Assembly (NCBI RefSeq): GCF_000763385.1
Contig: NZ_JQFA01000002.1
Location: forward strand, 744,001-808,000
Length of the DNA stretch: 64,000 nucleotides
Origin: Leptolyngbya sp. KIOST-1
Lineage (GTDB): Bacteria > Cyanobacteriota > Cyanobacteriia > Phormidesmidales > Phormidesmidaceae
Reading direction: 5' to 3'
Positions 9,741-19,200 of this stretch are shown piece after piece. The position numbers and the translations under genes are program-made. The notes below the pieces were generated by a model. That model did no database searches and had not been told where the DNA came from. It worked only from the letters and a program-made list of their open reading frames with translations. Every line of letters begins with the position of its first letter. The first letter of the stretch is position 1.

Positions 9741-10445
9741 TCACTCAGGGCGCTTATGGGCATACCAAGCCCGAGCCAAAAGGCTTTGGTAAAACAAGAC
9801 TGGCAGCTCAAAGCCCGCCTCAGTGATGATTGCTGCAATGTTTTCCGGTGGCAGTAAGGCAACATCGCGACCGTAAGATGTGCGAAATTTGTCAGCTTCT
9901 GCAGCAGGCAATCCAGCGTATCTCAGCATTCGCAGCCAAACTTCAAGCAGGCTTTGATACTCTGCAGTAGCCATGTCAGCCGTCAAATCGGCACTGACTA
10001 AGTATCCGCCAGGCTGAAGCCGGGTTGCAATTTGCCGAAAGAAGCGGCGGCGCTCATCGATTTGCACCAGAAAATGGGACACCAAAAGACAGGTTGCCGC
10101 ATGGAACGTATCTGTAGCAGGCAGCGAGTCCAGATAGCCCTGATGAAACGTACAGCGTGACGCGATGCCGGTCTCTTCGGTTTTGCGGCGACAAATATCG
10201 AGCATTGGTGCAGCGGGCTCGACCGCAGTAAATCGCCATTGCGGAAACGCTTCAGCAAGATAAATCAGTTCTGCCCCAGTGCCAACTCCCACACAGAGAA
10301 TGTTGGCATTGGCGGGAAGTTCTGACAGGATGATGCGGATCTGTAGATGTAGGGCCTCACGGATTGGCGCTAGGGCAGCAAACTGTTGGTCGTAAGACGC
10401 AGCGCGTTTTTGATCGAAAACGATAGTCGGTTCTGGGCTTTTCAT
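9741..10445 (-). CDS. Class I SAM-dependent methyltransferase
   Basis: About 234 residues from ATG 10445 (MKSPEPTIVFDQKRAASYDQ). Motif I of the Rossmann fold is ANILCVGVGTGAELIYLA, motif II RFTAVEPAAPMLDICR, then a motif at GYLDSLPATDTFHAATC and LQPGGYLVSADLT. This is the UbiE/YrrT-like small-molecule methyltransferase layout; the substrate cannot be named. The ORF is open up to 10532 but those extra residues are not family-like. It is the last gene of the run of minus-strand zinc-island genes that begins with hemB, so co-regulation by Zur is possible but not shown. Confidence 0.75.
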   Translation of the reverse strand: MKSPEPTIVFDQKRAASYDQQFAALAPIREALHLQIRIILSELPANANILCVGVGTGAELIYLAEAFPQWRFTAVEPAAPMLDICRRKTEETGIASRCTFHQGYLDSLPATDTFHAATCLLVSHFLVQIDERRRFFRQIATRLQPGGYLVSADLTADMATAEYQSLLEVWLRMLRYAGLPAAEADKFRTSYGRDVALLPPENIAAIITEAGFELPVLFYQSLLARAWYAHKRPE

Positions 10446-10534
10446 GGTGAAATAAAACGGTAAAGTTGCAGATTTTCTAGCATTTTCAAGCCCCATGCCC
10501 ATTGAGGGCAGCCCGTAGTCACCGAGCGCCAAGT

Positions 10535-11284
10535 TCAGCCTTGTTTATTCTTTGGCCTGGCCGCACCAAATCCCCTGGCCGAACTGTGCTGAACATATTT
10601 AAAGCGCACTTGGTCTGTCCCAGGGTTATAGAGCACGTAGGATGGTTGACCTCCCTGGCGACCCACATTGCCGACCCCCACCACCCGGCGGGGCGACTTC
10701 CCCTGCTCCTGGGGTGGCGTGGTTTGATCGAGGGTGGTCACCGTAGAACGCAGAGCACCGGGCTCTACCCAGCACTCAAAAGCCAGGCCCGATCGCCCGC
10801 AGAACAGCGTATTGGCATCGGCGCGGATCAGGCGATCGCACAGTTGAATCGGCGGCGTCTCCGGCGTCAGCTCATCACCATAGCCCACGGTGCTGCCGTG
10901 GATCAGCAGGCAATCCAGCTCATGGAAGCCAAAATCTAGATCCGCCAACCACCGCACCGTCTGCCGCGACACCGCCTCCCACAGGTCTTTCACCGCCTCC
11001 AAGCCATGACGTTCCACCAGCTCCGGCGCGTCGGGCAGCCCGCGAAAACCGTGCAGGCTAAAGCACTGCTCCTCCCACCAGCCCGTACAGACCTGGGGTA
11101 TAGGTTCCCCTGGCTGGGGCTCTCTCACCCGCCGCACCACTGCCTCACTGTCGCCCTGCAACCCCACCAGATCCCCCAAAATATAGAGATCCGTCACCGG
11201 CTGCCGCTGCCGCCGAATGTCTGCTAGCACCGCCTCGTAGGCCGCTAGATTGCCCTCGATGCCGCTAAGAATGGCCCATTGCAT
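10535..11284 (-). CDS. Degenerate metallophosphoesterase-like protein
   Basis: 249 residues from ATG 11284, chosen because AGGAG lies nine bases upstream; the longer ORF merely translates the repeat array. It aligns with the calcineurin-like phosphoesterase encoded next to it (11520-12332), but the metal ligands are changed: MQWAILSGIEGN stands where the family has SDIHGN, the GNHD position reads CTGWWEEQ, and the final GHTH reads CGRSGLAF. Only the GDLVG aspartate and an IHGS histidine remain. So it keeps the fold but probably not catalysis; a regulatory or subunit role with its paralogue is inference. It lies inside the zinc island with the repeat element 11304-11518 between the two paralogues. 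Confidence 0.7.
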   Translation of the reverse strand: MQWAILSGIEGNLAAYEAVLADIRRQRQPVTDLYILGDLVGLQGDSEAVVRRVREPQPGEPIPQVCTGWWEEQCFSLHGFRGLPDAPELVERHGLEAVKDLWEAVSRQTVRWLADLDFGFHELDCLLIHGSTVGYGDELTPETPPIQLCDRLIRADANTLFCGRSGLAFECWVEPGALRSTVTTLDQTTPPQEQGKSPRRVVGVGNVGRQGGQPSYVLYNPGTDQVRFKYVQHSSARGFGAARPKNKQG

Positions 11285-11303
11285 GAATTGGACTCCTATT
11301 TTG

Positions 11304-11518
11304 TGGATGGGTGGATGGGTAAGGGGTGGATGGGTGGATGGGTAAGGGGTAGATGGGTGGATGGGTAAGGGGTGGATGGGTGGATGGGTAAGGGGTGGAT
11401 GGGTGGATGGGTAAGGGGTGGATGGGTGGATGGGTAAGGGGTAGATGGGTAGGCGGGGAAGTAGGTTGTTTAGACTCATCCACCCATCCCCTCATCCACC
11501 CATCCACCCATCCACCCC
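11304..11518. repeat. Inverted minisatellite element E1 (G arm, core, C arm)
   Basis: G arm 11304-11458: about seven copies of a 23-bp unit made of GGATGGGT, GGATGGGT and AAGGGGT. Core 11459-11476 with TTGTTTAGACTCATCC. C arm 11477-11518: CCACCCATCC repeats, the inverse of the G arm. It fills the whole gap between two paralogous genes. As RNA it could fold into one long hairpin; the G strand has many GGG runs. Confidence 0.9.
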
Positions 11519-11519
11519 A

Positions 11520-12332
11520 TTACCGCTCACACACATGCCCCCCATCCTCCGCCCGTTCAGCGAACTCCATGCCGCGCTCCAGTCGCCAGGCGAAGATCGG
11601 CGGCAGGCCCTGTTCGAGGATGGCGGCGCAGGTTTTTTTGTAGTCGTAGGGCACCTCCCGCAGGGTGATCTGGGTTGTGTCGGTGTCGTAGAGGACGTAG
11701 GTGGCGTTGGGTCTGCCGTGGCGGGGTTCGCCGACGGAACCGGCGTTGACGATGCGTTTGAGGGGGGCGGTGAACTGGCGCTGGGTTTCGCCTTGGCCGG
11801 GCTGCTGCACCCTGACCGAGAGGGTGCCATTCTCTAGCTCTCGCAAGTAGGGGACGTGGGTGTGGCCACAAAACAGCACATCGGCCTCAGCGGCCAGGAC
11901 TCGCTCCAGGGCGGCGAAGCCATCCATGGTGGGCAGCAGATACTCGTGCTGGCTGTTGGGGCTACCGTGGACAAAGCAGAGGTTTTCCTGGCGTAGGGTC
12001 ATGGGCAGGCTGGCCAGGTACTCGCGCACCTCGGGGTTGATCGCGCGGTTGGTCCACTCGTGGGCGAGGCGACCGCGCTTTTCCGCCAGTTGGGAGGGGT
12101 AGCTGCACTCGCAGGCGTTCAGCCCCTCGACGATGTCTTCATCCCAGCAACCCTGGCAGGTGGGGATATCCAAAGACCGAATCATCTCGACGACGGCGTT
12201 GGGGTAGGGGCCATAGCCCACCAGGTCCCCCAGGCAGTAAATCTGCTCAGCCTTTTGATCGTCGATGTCGCACAGCACGGCATTGAGGGCTTCATAGTTG
12301 CCGTGGATGCAGGAAATGACCGCTAGTTTCAT
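11520..12332 (-). CDS. Metallophosphoesterase (calcineurin-like) with Cys-substituted metal site
   Basis: 270 residues; the start ATG 12332 has GGAGG about ten bases upstream and overlaps the stop of the preceding gene. Motifs in order: AVISCIHGN (residues 4-12, Cys in place of the usual first Asp ligand), CLGDLVGYGP (D36), GCWDED (residues 61-66, Cys in place of the Asn of GNHD), CFVHGSP, and FCGHTHVPY. Family members hydrolyse phosphate esters with two metal ions. The fold is complete but two ligands are cysteines and the N-terminal half is Cys-rich (C8, C21, C33, C59, C62, C74, C76), which may suit another metal or a redox state; this is inference. Coupled to the P-loop gene upstream and part of the zinc island. 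Confidence 0.85.
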   Translation of the reverse strand: MKLAVISCIHGNYEALNAVLCDIDDQKAEQIYCLGDLVGYGPYPNAVVEMIRSLDIPTCQGCWDEDIVEGLNACECSYPSQLAEKRGRLAHEWTNRAINPEVREYLASLPMTLRQENLCFVHGSPNSQHEYLLPTMDGFAALERVLAAEADVLFCGHTHVPYLRELENGTLSVRVQQPGQGETQRQFTAPLKRIVNAGSVGEPRHGRPNATYVLYDTDTTQITLREVPYDYKKTCAAILEQGLPPIFAWRLERGMEFAERAEDGGHVCER

Positions 12333-13099
12333 ACCGAAATGACCTCCTCACTGGGATGTAGGGCTTGGTAATGCTGTTGGTACTGGGCCAGGGCGGCGTC
12401 GGATAGGGTGCTGTCCAGCAGGGTTTGGGCGATCGCCTCTCGCTCCAGCCCCCAGCCCACCACCTCAATGCCACTGAAGCGATCGGGCCGCCCCGACCGC
12501 CAGCGAGGAATGGCCAGTTCGGTATACTCCATCCCCGGCAACCCCTCGACAAAATCCACATGGAAGGCGCGCCCATCGGGGAGCTCAAAAATTCCCTTCA
12601 TGCGCCCCACCTGGCCATAGGCTCCCCCCGACACCTCCAGCAGCAGCGCCTCCAGGCTGGGCGGGTCGAACACCTGCCCATTCAGCGGCGTACACCAGAT
12701 CTCGGGCAAGTAGCCATTGGCCGGAGCCGCCACAGGGTTGCCGGTCACGATGCGATCGCTCCACCCGTGCCAGTCCGATTCGGCCAGGTCAGGGGGCAGC
12801 ACCGCCACCCGCTCCCAGGGCAACTCCGCCAAAAACGGCGAGCCCAAATCCAGGTGAAACCCCCATTCCAGGTACACCGTCGCCTGCTCCGGCAGATCCG
12901 CCAGAACAGTCTTCAGCTGAGCCTCGGGTACCACCTGCACCGAGGGAAACCGATAGCCCATCCGCGCCAGATCCACCGAGATCTCCCCCAACCCCGGGCA
13001 CACATAGTACTGGGGGGTGGACTGATCCTTGAGGAACTGGCTAATCCAGGTGGTTTTGCCGCTGCCAGAGGGGCCGGAGATGGCGATGAGGTGAGGCAT
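12329..13099 (-). CDS. Diverged COG0523/CobW-like P-loop protein
   Basis: 256 residues from ATG 13099 (MPHLIAISGPSGSGKTTWIS), where GPSGSGKTT is the Walker A loop. The C-terminal part (GRMKGIFELPDGRAFHVDFV, then RFSGIEVVGWGLE) resembles the CobW C-terminal domain of COG0523 proteins, but the CxCC zinc motif is absent. The longer ORF to 13255 only adds 52 residues of translated repeat. There is no Shine-Dalgarno at 13099: the C-rich array comes within three bases of the ATG. Its last four bases overlap the start of the metallophosphoesterase (ATGA), so the two are translationally coupled. Role probably in metal handling, by context. Confidence 0.75.
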   Translation of the reverse strand: MPHLIAISGPSGSGKTTWISQFLKDQSTPQYYVCPGLGEISVDLARMGYRFPSVQVVPEAQLKTVLADLPEQATVYLEWGFHLDLGSPFLAELPWERVAVLPPDLAESDWHGWSDRIVTGNPVAAPANGYLPEIWCTPLNGQVFDPPSLEALLLEVSGGAYGQVGRMKGIFELPDGRAFHVDFVEGLPGMEYTELAIPRWRSGRPDRFSGIEVVGWGLEREAIAQTLLDSTLSDAALAQYQQHYQALHPSEEVISV

Positions 13100-13100
13100 T

Positions 13101-13281
13101 TGGGTGGATGGGTGGGAGGGTGGATGGGTAGGCGGGTGGATGGGTGGATGGGTAGGGGGTGGATGGGTGGGAGGGTGGATGGGTAGGGGGTGGATGGGTG
13201 GGAGGGTGGATGGGTAGGGGGTAGGTAGATTGCTTAGACTCATGCACTCATGCACTCATCCACCCATCCACCCATCCACCC
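13101..13281. repeat. Inverted minisatellite element E2
   Basis: G arm 13101-13222 of GGATGGGT and GGGAGGGT units, core 13223-13256 with ATTGCTTAGACTCATGCACT, C arm 13257-13281 of CCACCCATCC. The core shares TTAGACTCAT with E1 and nearly all of ATTGCGTAGACTCATGCACT with E3. Confidence 0.9.
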
Positions 13282-13282
13282 T

Positions 13283-13933
13283 TTAATGGAACGCCGGGGT
13301 ATGCCGAATCAAACTCATAAACTCCTGCCGGGTGCGGGCGTCGTCGGCAAAGGCCCCTTTCATGGCGCTGGTGACGGTCCATGAGCCGGGCTTTTGGACG
13401 CCGCGCATGACCATGCACATGTGGGTGGCTTCGACTACGACGGCGACGCCCTGGGGTTGCAGTAAACCCTGGAGGGCATCGGCGATCTGGGCGGTGAGGC
13501 GTTCTTGCACTTGCAGGCGGCGGGCGTACATTTCGCAGATGCGAGCCACCTTGGAGAGGCCGATCACCTTGCCGTTGGGGATGTAGGCCACGTGGGCACG
13601 ACCCAGGATGGGCAAAATGTGGTGTTCGCAGGAGCTAAACAGGTCGATGTCGCGTACCAGCACCATTTCATTGGTGTTTTCGTGGAAAACAGCGCCGTTG
13701 AGTAATTCATCCAGGGATTGGTTGTAGCCGGAGGTGAGGAATTTGAGGGCCTTAACCACCCGTTTGGGGGTGTCGATCAGCCCTTCGCGATCGGGGTCTT
13801 CCCCCAGGCCAATCAGCAGAGTGCGCACTGCCTGCTGCATTTCGGCATCGGAAACGCGGGCCTGGGGCTGGGTAGAAAGAGCAGCGATCGCCTGGTCGGC
13901 GGAGATGTTCTTGGAAGGAAGTTGAGCGGTCAT
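13283..13933 (-). CDS. folE: GTP cyclohydrolase I (type IA)
   Basis: 216 residues; ATG 13933 has TAGGAG nine bases upstream. Typical FolE sequence: [17 protein letters not shown], then [20 protein letters not shown] (zinc Cys and His), [20 protein letters not shown], and [15 protein letters not shown] with the second zinc Cys. It opens the imidazole ring of GTP to give dihydroneopterin triphosphate for folates. This is the zinc-dependent type, whereas zinc-starvation loci in other bacteria often hold the zinc-independent FolE2. It lies between znuB and the CobW-like gene on the same strand, suggesting a stress-induced second copy that keeps folate synthesis supplied; that is inference. Confidence 0.93.
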   Translation of the reverse strand: MTAQLPSKNISADQAIAALSTQPQARVSDAEMQQAVRTLLIGLGEDPDREGLIDTPKRVVKALKFLTSGYNQSLDELLNGAVFHENTNEMVLVRDIDLFSSCEHHILPILGRAHVAYIPNGKVIGLSKVARICEMYARRLQVQERLTAQIADALQGLLQPQGVAVVVEATHMCMVMRGVQKPGSWTVTSAMKGAFADDARTRQEFMSLIRHTPAFH

Positions 13934-13996
13934 GGAATGAGACTCCTAATTGCGTGGAAAAACGGTAAACGGTCAGCGGTAAACGGGGTTTCAGGT

Positions 13997-14084
13997 TTCA
14001 GGTTTCAGAATCCCCTCCTGGGAGGGGCAGGGGTGGGTTATTCAGGTTTCAGAATCCCCTCCTGGGAGGGGCAGGGGTGGGTTA
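13997..14084. repeat. Perfect 44-bp tandem duplication with CCTCCTGGGAGGGG palindrome
   Basis: 13997-14040 and 14041-14084 are identical. Each copy contains TTCAGGTTTCAGAATCCCC and the partly self-complementary CCCCTCCTGGGAGGGG. Related single copies are at 8477-8512 and, inverted, 23519-23552. Lies between znuB and folE. Confidence 0.9.
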
Positions 14085-14102
14085 ACCTGACTCGCCCCCC
14101 CC

Positions 14103-14933
14103 TTAAACCGCCGACAATTTCGTCCTAGGCAGCACGATCGCCACCAAAAAAATCGCCAGCTGCATGGTGACGATCGCAGGCCCCGACGGCAGATTAAACA
14201 TGGCAGAGAACACCATGCCCAGCACTGCCCCCAGGGCTCCGAGGAAAGCTGACAGAATCACGTAGCCGCTGAATGTGCGGCTGAGTAAGCGGGCAGCGCA
14301 GGCGGGAATCACCACAAAGGCACTGATCAGCAGCACACCGATCGCCTGAATCGAGGTACCCACCACCAGCGCTAGCAGGACAATAAACACAGTGCGGTGG
14401 ATGGGGGCAGAGATGCCGCGAGCCAAGGCTAAGGGTTCGTGGAGGGTGAGCAGGATTTGCGATCGCAGGGTCAGCCCCACGTAGACCACGCAGGCCGCCA
14501 GCAAAATCGAACTCACCACCAAATTGCTCTGCCGCACCGCCAAAATGTCGCCGAACAAAATGTTGTTAATGCCGCCTCGGTACTGCCCCACAAAGGTCAG
14601 CAAAATCACCCCGATCGCCAGGGACGACGAGTAGACAATATTCAACAGCGCATCCGTCCACAGCCGCGTGCGCTCTAGCAAATATGTCACCCCCAGGGCG
14701 AACACCACCGCAAATGGCAACAGTACCGAGGTCGGACTTACGCCCAACAGCAGCCCCAGACTGATACCCAACAGCGCCGAATGCCCCAGGGCATCACTAA
14801 AAAACGACAGCTGCCGCAGGATGGTGAAACTGCCCATGAGCCCCCCCATCAAGCCGGTGAGGATGCCGCCCATCAGGGCGCGCTGCATGAAGGGGAGTTG
14901 GAAGAGTTCGAGGGTGTGGGTGAGGGATGGCAT
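14103..14933 (-). CDS. znuB: Zinc ABC transporter permease
   Basis: 276 residues, all-helical, of the ABC-3 metal permease family: MGGILTGLMGGLMGSFTILR near the N-terminus, the conserved FSDALGHSALLGISLG segment that contacts the ATPase, and VGTSIQAIGVLLISAFVVIP in the C-terminal half. About seven to eight membrane spans are visible. It forms the inner-membrane channel for zinc with ZnuC and ZnuA, which lie upstream on the same strand. Between znuC and znuB an opposite-strand gene (15066-15449) and two repeat arms have come in, so the operon is stretched. The ATG is preceded directly by the array and has no Shine-Dalgarno. Confidence 0.93.
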   Translation of the reverse strand: MPSLTHTLELFQLPFMQRALMGGILTGLMGGLMGSFTILRQLSFFSDALGHSALLGISLGLLLGVSPTSVLLPFAVVFALGVTYLLERTRLWTDALLNIVYSSSLAIGVILLTFVGQYRGGINNILFGDILAVRQSNLVVSSILLAACVVYVGLTLRSQILLTLHEPLALARGISAPIHRTVFIVLLALVVGTSIQAIGVLLISAFVVIPACAARLLSRTFSGYVILSAFLGALGAVLGMVFSAMFNLPSGPAIVTMQLAIFLVAIVLPRTKLSAV

Positions 14934-14938
14934 GGGGG

Positions 14939-14985
14939 AGTGGATGGGTGGGAGGGTGGATGGGTGGATGGGTGGATGGGGTAGG
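14939..14985 (+). repeat. Minisatellite G arm left of the four-helix gene (element E6)
   Basis: GTGGATGGGTGGGAGGGTGG and following GGATGGGT units. Paired with the inverted C arm at 15450-15489 on the other side of the gene at 15066-15449. Confidence 0.8.
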
Positions 14986-15065
14986 GGTAGACCTGGGTGT
15001 CTGCCCTAGTGGAGGGGTGGGAGAACAAGGGAATTATGGGGGGGTGATTTTTTGGGGAAGGGTGG

Positions 15066-15449
15066 ATGGGGAGGGGGTTGGTTAGGGGATATCGGGAATT
15101 GGAGGTTTATCAAGCGGCTTTTGAGGCGGCGATGGAAATTTTTGAGGTCTCAAAAAAGTTTCCGGTTGAGGAACGGTACTCATTGACCGATCAAATTCGG
15201 CGCTCCTCGCGATCGGTCTATGCAAATTTGGGAGAGGCTTGGCGAAAGCGACGATACGAAGCAGCCTTCATTGCCAAGATCAGCGATTGTCAGGCTGAGG
15301 CGACAGAAACACAAATCTGGCTAGAATTTGCCGTCAAATGCCAATACCTCGATCCTGAAACTGGCAGACACCTGTACTGCATGTACGACAAAGTCCTGGG
15401 TCAACTCGTTAATATCATCAAAAACTCCTCCCACTGGATCATCAAATAA
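15066..15449 (+). CDS. Four-helix-bundle protein (23S rRNA intervening-sequence family)
   Basis: 127 residues with the family hallmarks RGYRELEVYQAAFEAAMEIF, then YSLTDQIRRSSRSVYANLGE and KISDCQAEATETQIWLEFA. This family includes proteins encoded in intervening sequences of 23S rRNA genes and the Avd accessory protein of diversity-generating retroelements; members form oligomers that bind nucleic acid. The start at ATG 15066 is preceded by repeat sequence; TTG 15078 is possible. It is on the opposite strand to the znu genes around it and lies between inverted arms of the minisatellite (14939-14985 and 15450-15489). Its role here is unknown. Confidence 0.8.
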   Translation: MGRGLVRGYRELEVYQAAFEAAMEIFEVSKKFPVEERYSLTDQIRRSSRSVYANLGEAWRKRRYEAAFIAKISDCQAEATETQIWLEFAVKCQYLDPETGRHLYCMYDKVLGQLVNIIKNSSHWIIK

Positions 15450-15489
15450 CCCCACCCATCCACCCCCTACCCATCCACCCATCCACCTC
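15450..15489 (+). repeat. Minisatellite C arm right of the four-helix gene (element E6)
   Basis: CCCACCCATCCACCCCCTAC and CCATCCACCC units beginning at the stop codon of the four-helix gene, inverse of the arm at 14939-14985. Confidence 0.8.
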
Positions 15490-15492
15490 CCC

Positions 15493-16257
15493 CTAATGAC
15501 GATGCCGATACCTGACAAACTCCGACCCGTAGACCAGCGCCAGGTTATCCGGGGCTAGGGCCACATCGGGGGTGCCCTGGCACCGGATAGAGCGGTTGAG
15601 GCAGAGGACGCGATCGCAGTGCTTCCTAACCATATCGAGGTCGTGGGAAATTTGCAGGATGGCCCAGCCCTGGTCTTGTTTGAGCTGGTAGAGGAGTTGG
15701 TAAAACTCCGATTCGCCGCGGGCGTCGAGACCAGCGGGGGCTTCGTCGAGGATGAGCAGGCGGCGGGGGCGCACCAGGCAGTAGGCCAGCAGCGCCCGTT
15801 TCATTTCACCGCCGGAGAGGCTGCTGATGGGCTGGGGGCCGAGGTGCAGGGCATCGACTCGGGCGAGGGCCTGGCGAACGGCGCGGCGGCGGGGGGTGCG
15901 ATTGGCCCAGGGCAGCTTCAGGCCCAGGTCATCCCAGCCCAGGGCCACCAGTTCGTTGACGGTGATGGGGATGCGGCGGTCGAACAGAAAGTTTTGGGGC
16001 AGGTAGGCAATCTGCTGCCGCACCTGGGCCGGTAAACGACCCTGACGGCTAAGGGACTGTCCCAGCACAAACACATCCCCCGCCCGCCGGGGCAGGATGC
16101 CCAGGATGGCCTGGATCAAGGTACTTTTGCCAGCCCCATTGGGGCCAACGATGGCAGCGTCGGTGCCCTCGGCCAGGGCAAAGGACACCTCCTCCACGGC
16201 GGGGTAGGTATCGCGGTAGACGGTCAGCCCGTCTACCAGCAGAACGTCAGGGTTCAA
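15493..16257 (-). CDS. znuC: Zinc ABC transporter ATP-binding protein
   Basis: ABC ATPase with Walker A GPNGAGKST, Q-loop YLPQNFLF, signature LSGGEMKRALLA, Walker B LLILDEAPAGLD and H-loop ISHDLDM, as in ZnuC/MntA-type metal importers. I place the start at TTG 16257 (encoding NPDVLLVDGLTVYRD next) because AGGAGG lies seven bases upstream; the open frame to 16335 overlaps znuA and is not family-like. The stop of znuA is 12 bases upstream, so the two are co-translated. It powers zinc uptake through ZnuB. Confidence 0.9.
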   Translation of the reverse strand: MNPDVLLVDGLTVYRDTYPAVEEVSFALAEGTDAAIVGPNGAGKSTLIQAILGILPRRAGDVFVLGQSLSRQGRLPAQVRQQIAYLPQNFLFDRRIPITVNELVALGWDDLGLKLPWANRTPRRRAVRQALARVDALHLGPQPISSLSGGEMKRALLAYCLVRPRRLLILDEAPAGLDARGESEFYQLLYQLKQDQGWAILQISHDLDMVRKHCDRVLCLNRSIRCQGTPDVALAPDNLALVYGSEFVRYRHRH

Positions 16258-16268
16258 GGGCACCCCTC

Positions 16269-17423
16269 CTAAAACCGCAGGCCCACGGGCTGGGGCAGCA
16301 GCGCTAGGGGTTGGGTAGGCCATACCGGCAGCCACGACTGCTGCTGGTTAAACGACTCAAAAGAGGCGACAAGGTTGGCGGCATTTTGGCGCATGGCATT
16401 CAGGTAGTACTCCGGTTGCACAGCCTCCGGGCCACCCACTTCAATCGGGTTGAACAGGCCCACGTCCACGCCCAGGTCGTTAGCGACTGCCGCAAAGCTA
16501 TCCTCCCCTGCCGACGGTTCCGTCATAATGGCCTTCAGGTTGGAGGCTTGCACCGTGTCCATCACCCGTTTGACATCCTCGGGGGAGGGGTTGATGGCAG
16601 GCACATCCACCAGAAATTCGGTTTCAAGCCCGTAGCTCTCGGCGAAGTAGGGGGCAAAGTCGTGGAATACTACGAAGCTCTGGCCGGTAAAGGGCGCTAG
16701 TTTTTCCGCAATCTCGGCATCCAGCGCCTCTAGCTCAGCAATGAAGGCTGCCGCGTTGGCGGTGTAAATTTCCTCCCCTTCCGGGTCCACCGCAATCATG
16801 CCGTCGCGAATGTTCTCCACCTGCTGAATCGCCCGCTTGGGGTCGAGCCAGATGTGGGGGTTGAATTCGCCGTGGTGGTGGTGATGGTGCCCCGCCTCGG
16901 CGTGGTCGTGGCTGTGGCCATGATCGTCGTGGGCATGATCATGGCCGTGGTCATGGTCGTGGCTGTGGCCATGACTGTGGTCATGGCTGTGGCCGTGGCT
17001 GTGGCCGTGGTCTTCATTGGCCAGCACCGCAATACCCTCACTCGAATCGATCATCACTAGATCCGGGTTCTCGGCATTGGCAATCAGGTCGTCTAAAAAG
17101 AACTCCATCTCCAGGCCATTCTTCACCAGCACGTCAGCATTGGCCAGCGCCTGCACATCCGCAGGCCGCGCCTGAAAATCATGGGGGTCCACATTGGTCG
17201 GCATCAGGGGGATGACCTCGGCGCGATCGCCCACCACCGCATTGGTAAACTGCGTGATCGGCAAAATCGTCGTCATCACCGTCAGGTCAGTGGCCTCCAC
17301 CGCCCCACCAGGGGCATCGGTCTCACTAACCTCGGTAGGGCCAGTGCCGCAGCCCCCCAGGGCGATCGCCACAGAGGATGCAAACAATAGGGCTGTTCGG
17401 CGGAAAGGGAAGAAGGTTGGCAT
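16269..17423 (-). CDS. znuA: Zinc-binding lipoprotein of the Znu transporter, His-rich loop
   Basis: 384 residues. Signal peptide with lipobox ALGGC (Cys25) marks it as a periplasmic lipoprotein. Cluster A-1 features: VMTTILPITQFTNAVVGDRA, NVDPHDFQARPADVQALANA (zinc His), then a loop at about residues 136-186 with over twenty His and Asp residues, typical of ZnuA and thought to collect or sense zinc. Further ligands are in FNPHIWLDPKRA, VVFHDFAPYFAESYG and MTEPSAGEDS. ATG 17423 has TAGGAG seven bases upstream. First gene of znuA-znuC-(znuB). Confidence 0.95.
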   Translation of the reverse strand: MPTFFPFRRTALLFASSVAIALGGCGTGPTEVSETDAPGGAVEATDLTVMTTILPITQFTNAVVGDRAEVIPLMPTNVDPHDFQARPADVQALANADVLVKNGLEMEFFLDDLIANAENPDLVMIDSSEGIAVLANEDHGHSHGHSHDHSHGHSHDHDHGHDHAHDDHGHSHDHAEAGHHHHHHGEFNPHIWLDPKRAIQQVENIRDGMIAVDPEGEEIYTANAAAFIAELEALDAEIAEKLAPFTGQSFVVFHDFAPYFAESYGLETEFLVDVPAINPSPEDVKRVMDTVQASNLKAIMTEPSAGEDSFAAVANDLGVDVGLFNPIEVGGPEAVQPEYYLNAMRQNAANLVASFESFNQQQSWLPVWPTQPLALLPQPVGLRF

Positions 17424-17437
17424 GAGGGTCTCCTAGG

Positions 17438-18740
<1,303 letters not shown>

Positions 18741-18767
18741 TTCCAGGTTATCTTAGCCTATCTTGCT

Positions 18768-19196
18768 ATGGATCGCGACCCTTTTGCCAAAGAAATCGGT
18801 GCGGTGGTGTCTACCGCTACTCCCCCACCCCGTCTGACCCCTGGGCAGCAGGCTGTGTTGGCGGCCCTGCGGCAGCAGCCCCAACCGCTCTCGGCCCAGG
18901 CGCTCCATGGAGTGATGGGCACCCAGCGCCCGATCGGGGTGGCCACGGTTTACCGAGCGCTGGATGCCCTCAAACTGTTGGGGCTGGTGCAGCACCGGGT
19001 GACTTTGAGTGGGGAAACGCTCTACAGTGCGGTGGAGCACGACCACCACTACCTCACCTGCTTGCAGTGTGGGGTTTCGGTACCAGTGGAGACCTGCCCA
19101 GTGCAGGAACTGGCGGCGCAGCTCCAGGGCACTGGCTCATTTCGGATTTACTACCACACGCTGGAATTCTTCGGCGTCTGCGATCGCTGCTCTTGA
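18768..19196 (+). CDS. zur: Zinc uptake regulator, Fur family
   Basis: 142 residues. N-terminal winged helix (LTPGQQAVLAALRQQPQPLS, then RPIGVATVYRALDALKLLGL, the recognition helix) and a metal-binding C-terminal part with HDHHYLTCLQCG, ETCPVQE and a final FFGVCDRCS, giving the paired CxxC zinc site of Fur proteins. Context (znuABC, COG0523 genes and four operator-like palindromes) identifies it as Zur rather than Fur or PerR. With zinc bound it should repress the island. Divergent from hemB with a shared operator, implying autoregulation. Confidence 0.92.
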   Translation: MDRDPFAKEIGAVVSTATPPPRLTPGQQAVLAALRQQPQPLSAQALHGVMGTQRPIGVATVYRALDALKLLGLVQHRVTLSGETLYSAVEHDHHYLTCLQCGVSVPVETCPVQELAAQLQGTGSFRIYYHTLEFFGVCDRCS

Positions 19197-19200
19197 CCCC

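Noticed and set aside
11304..11458. Possible CRISPR array
   Set aside because: The 23-bp units are contiguous with no unique spacers, and no cas genes are present.
11265..11507. ORFs full of HPSTHPPTHPP-type residues and N-terminal extensions of that kind (also 13041-13247, 17282-17605, 20072-20420, 23490-23636)
   Set aside because: They are translations of the CCACCCAT repeat arrays in open frames; the true starts of the neighbouring genes lie at the array edge, some with ribosome sites.
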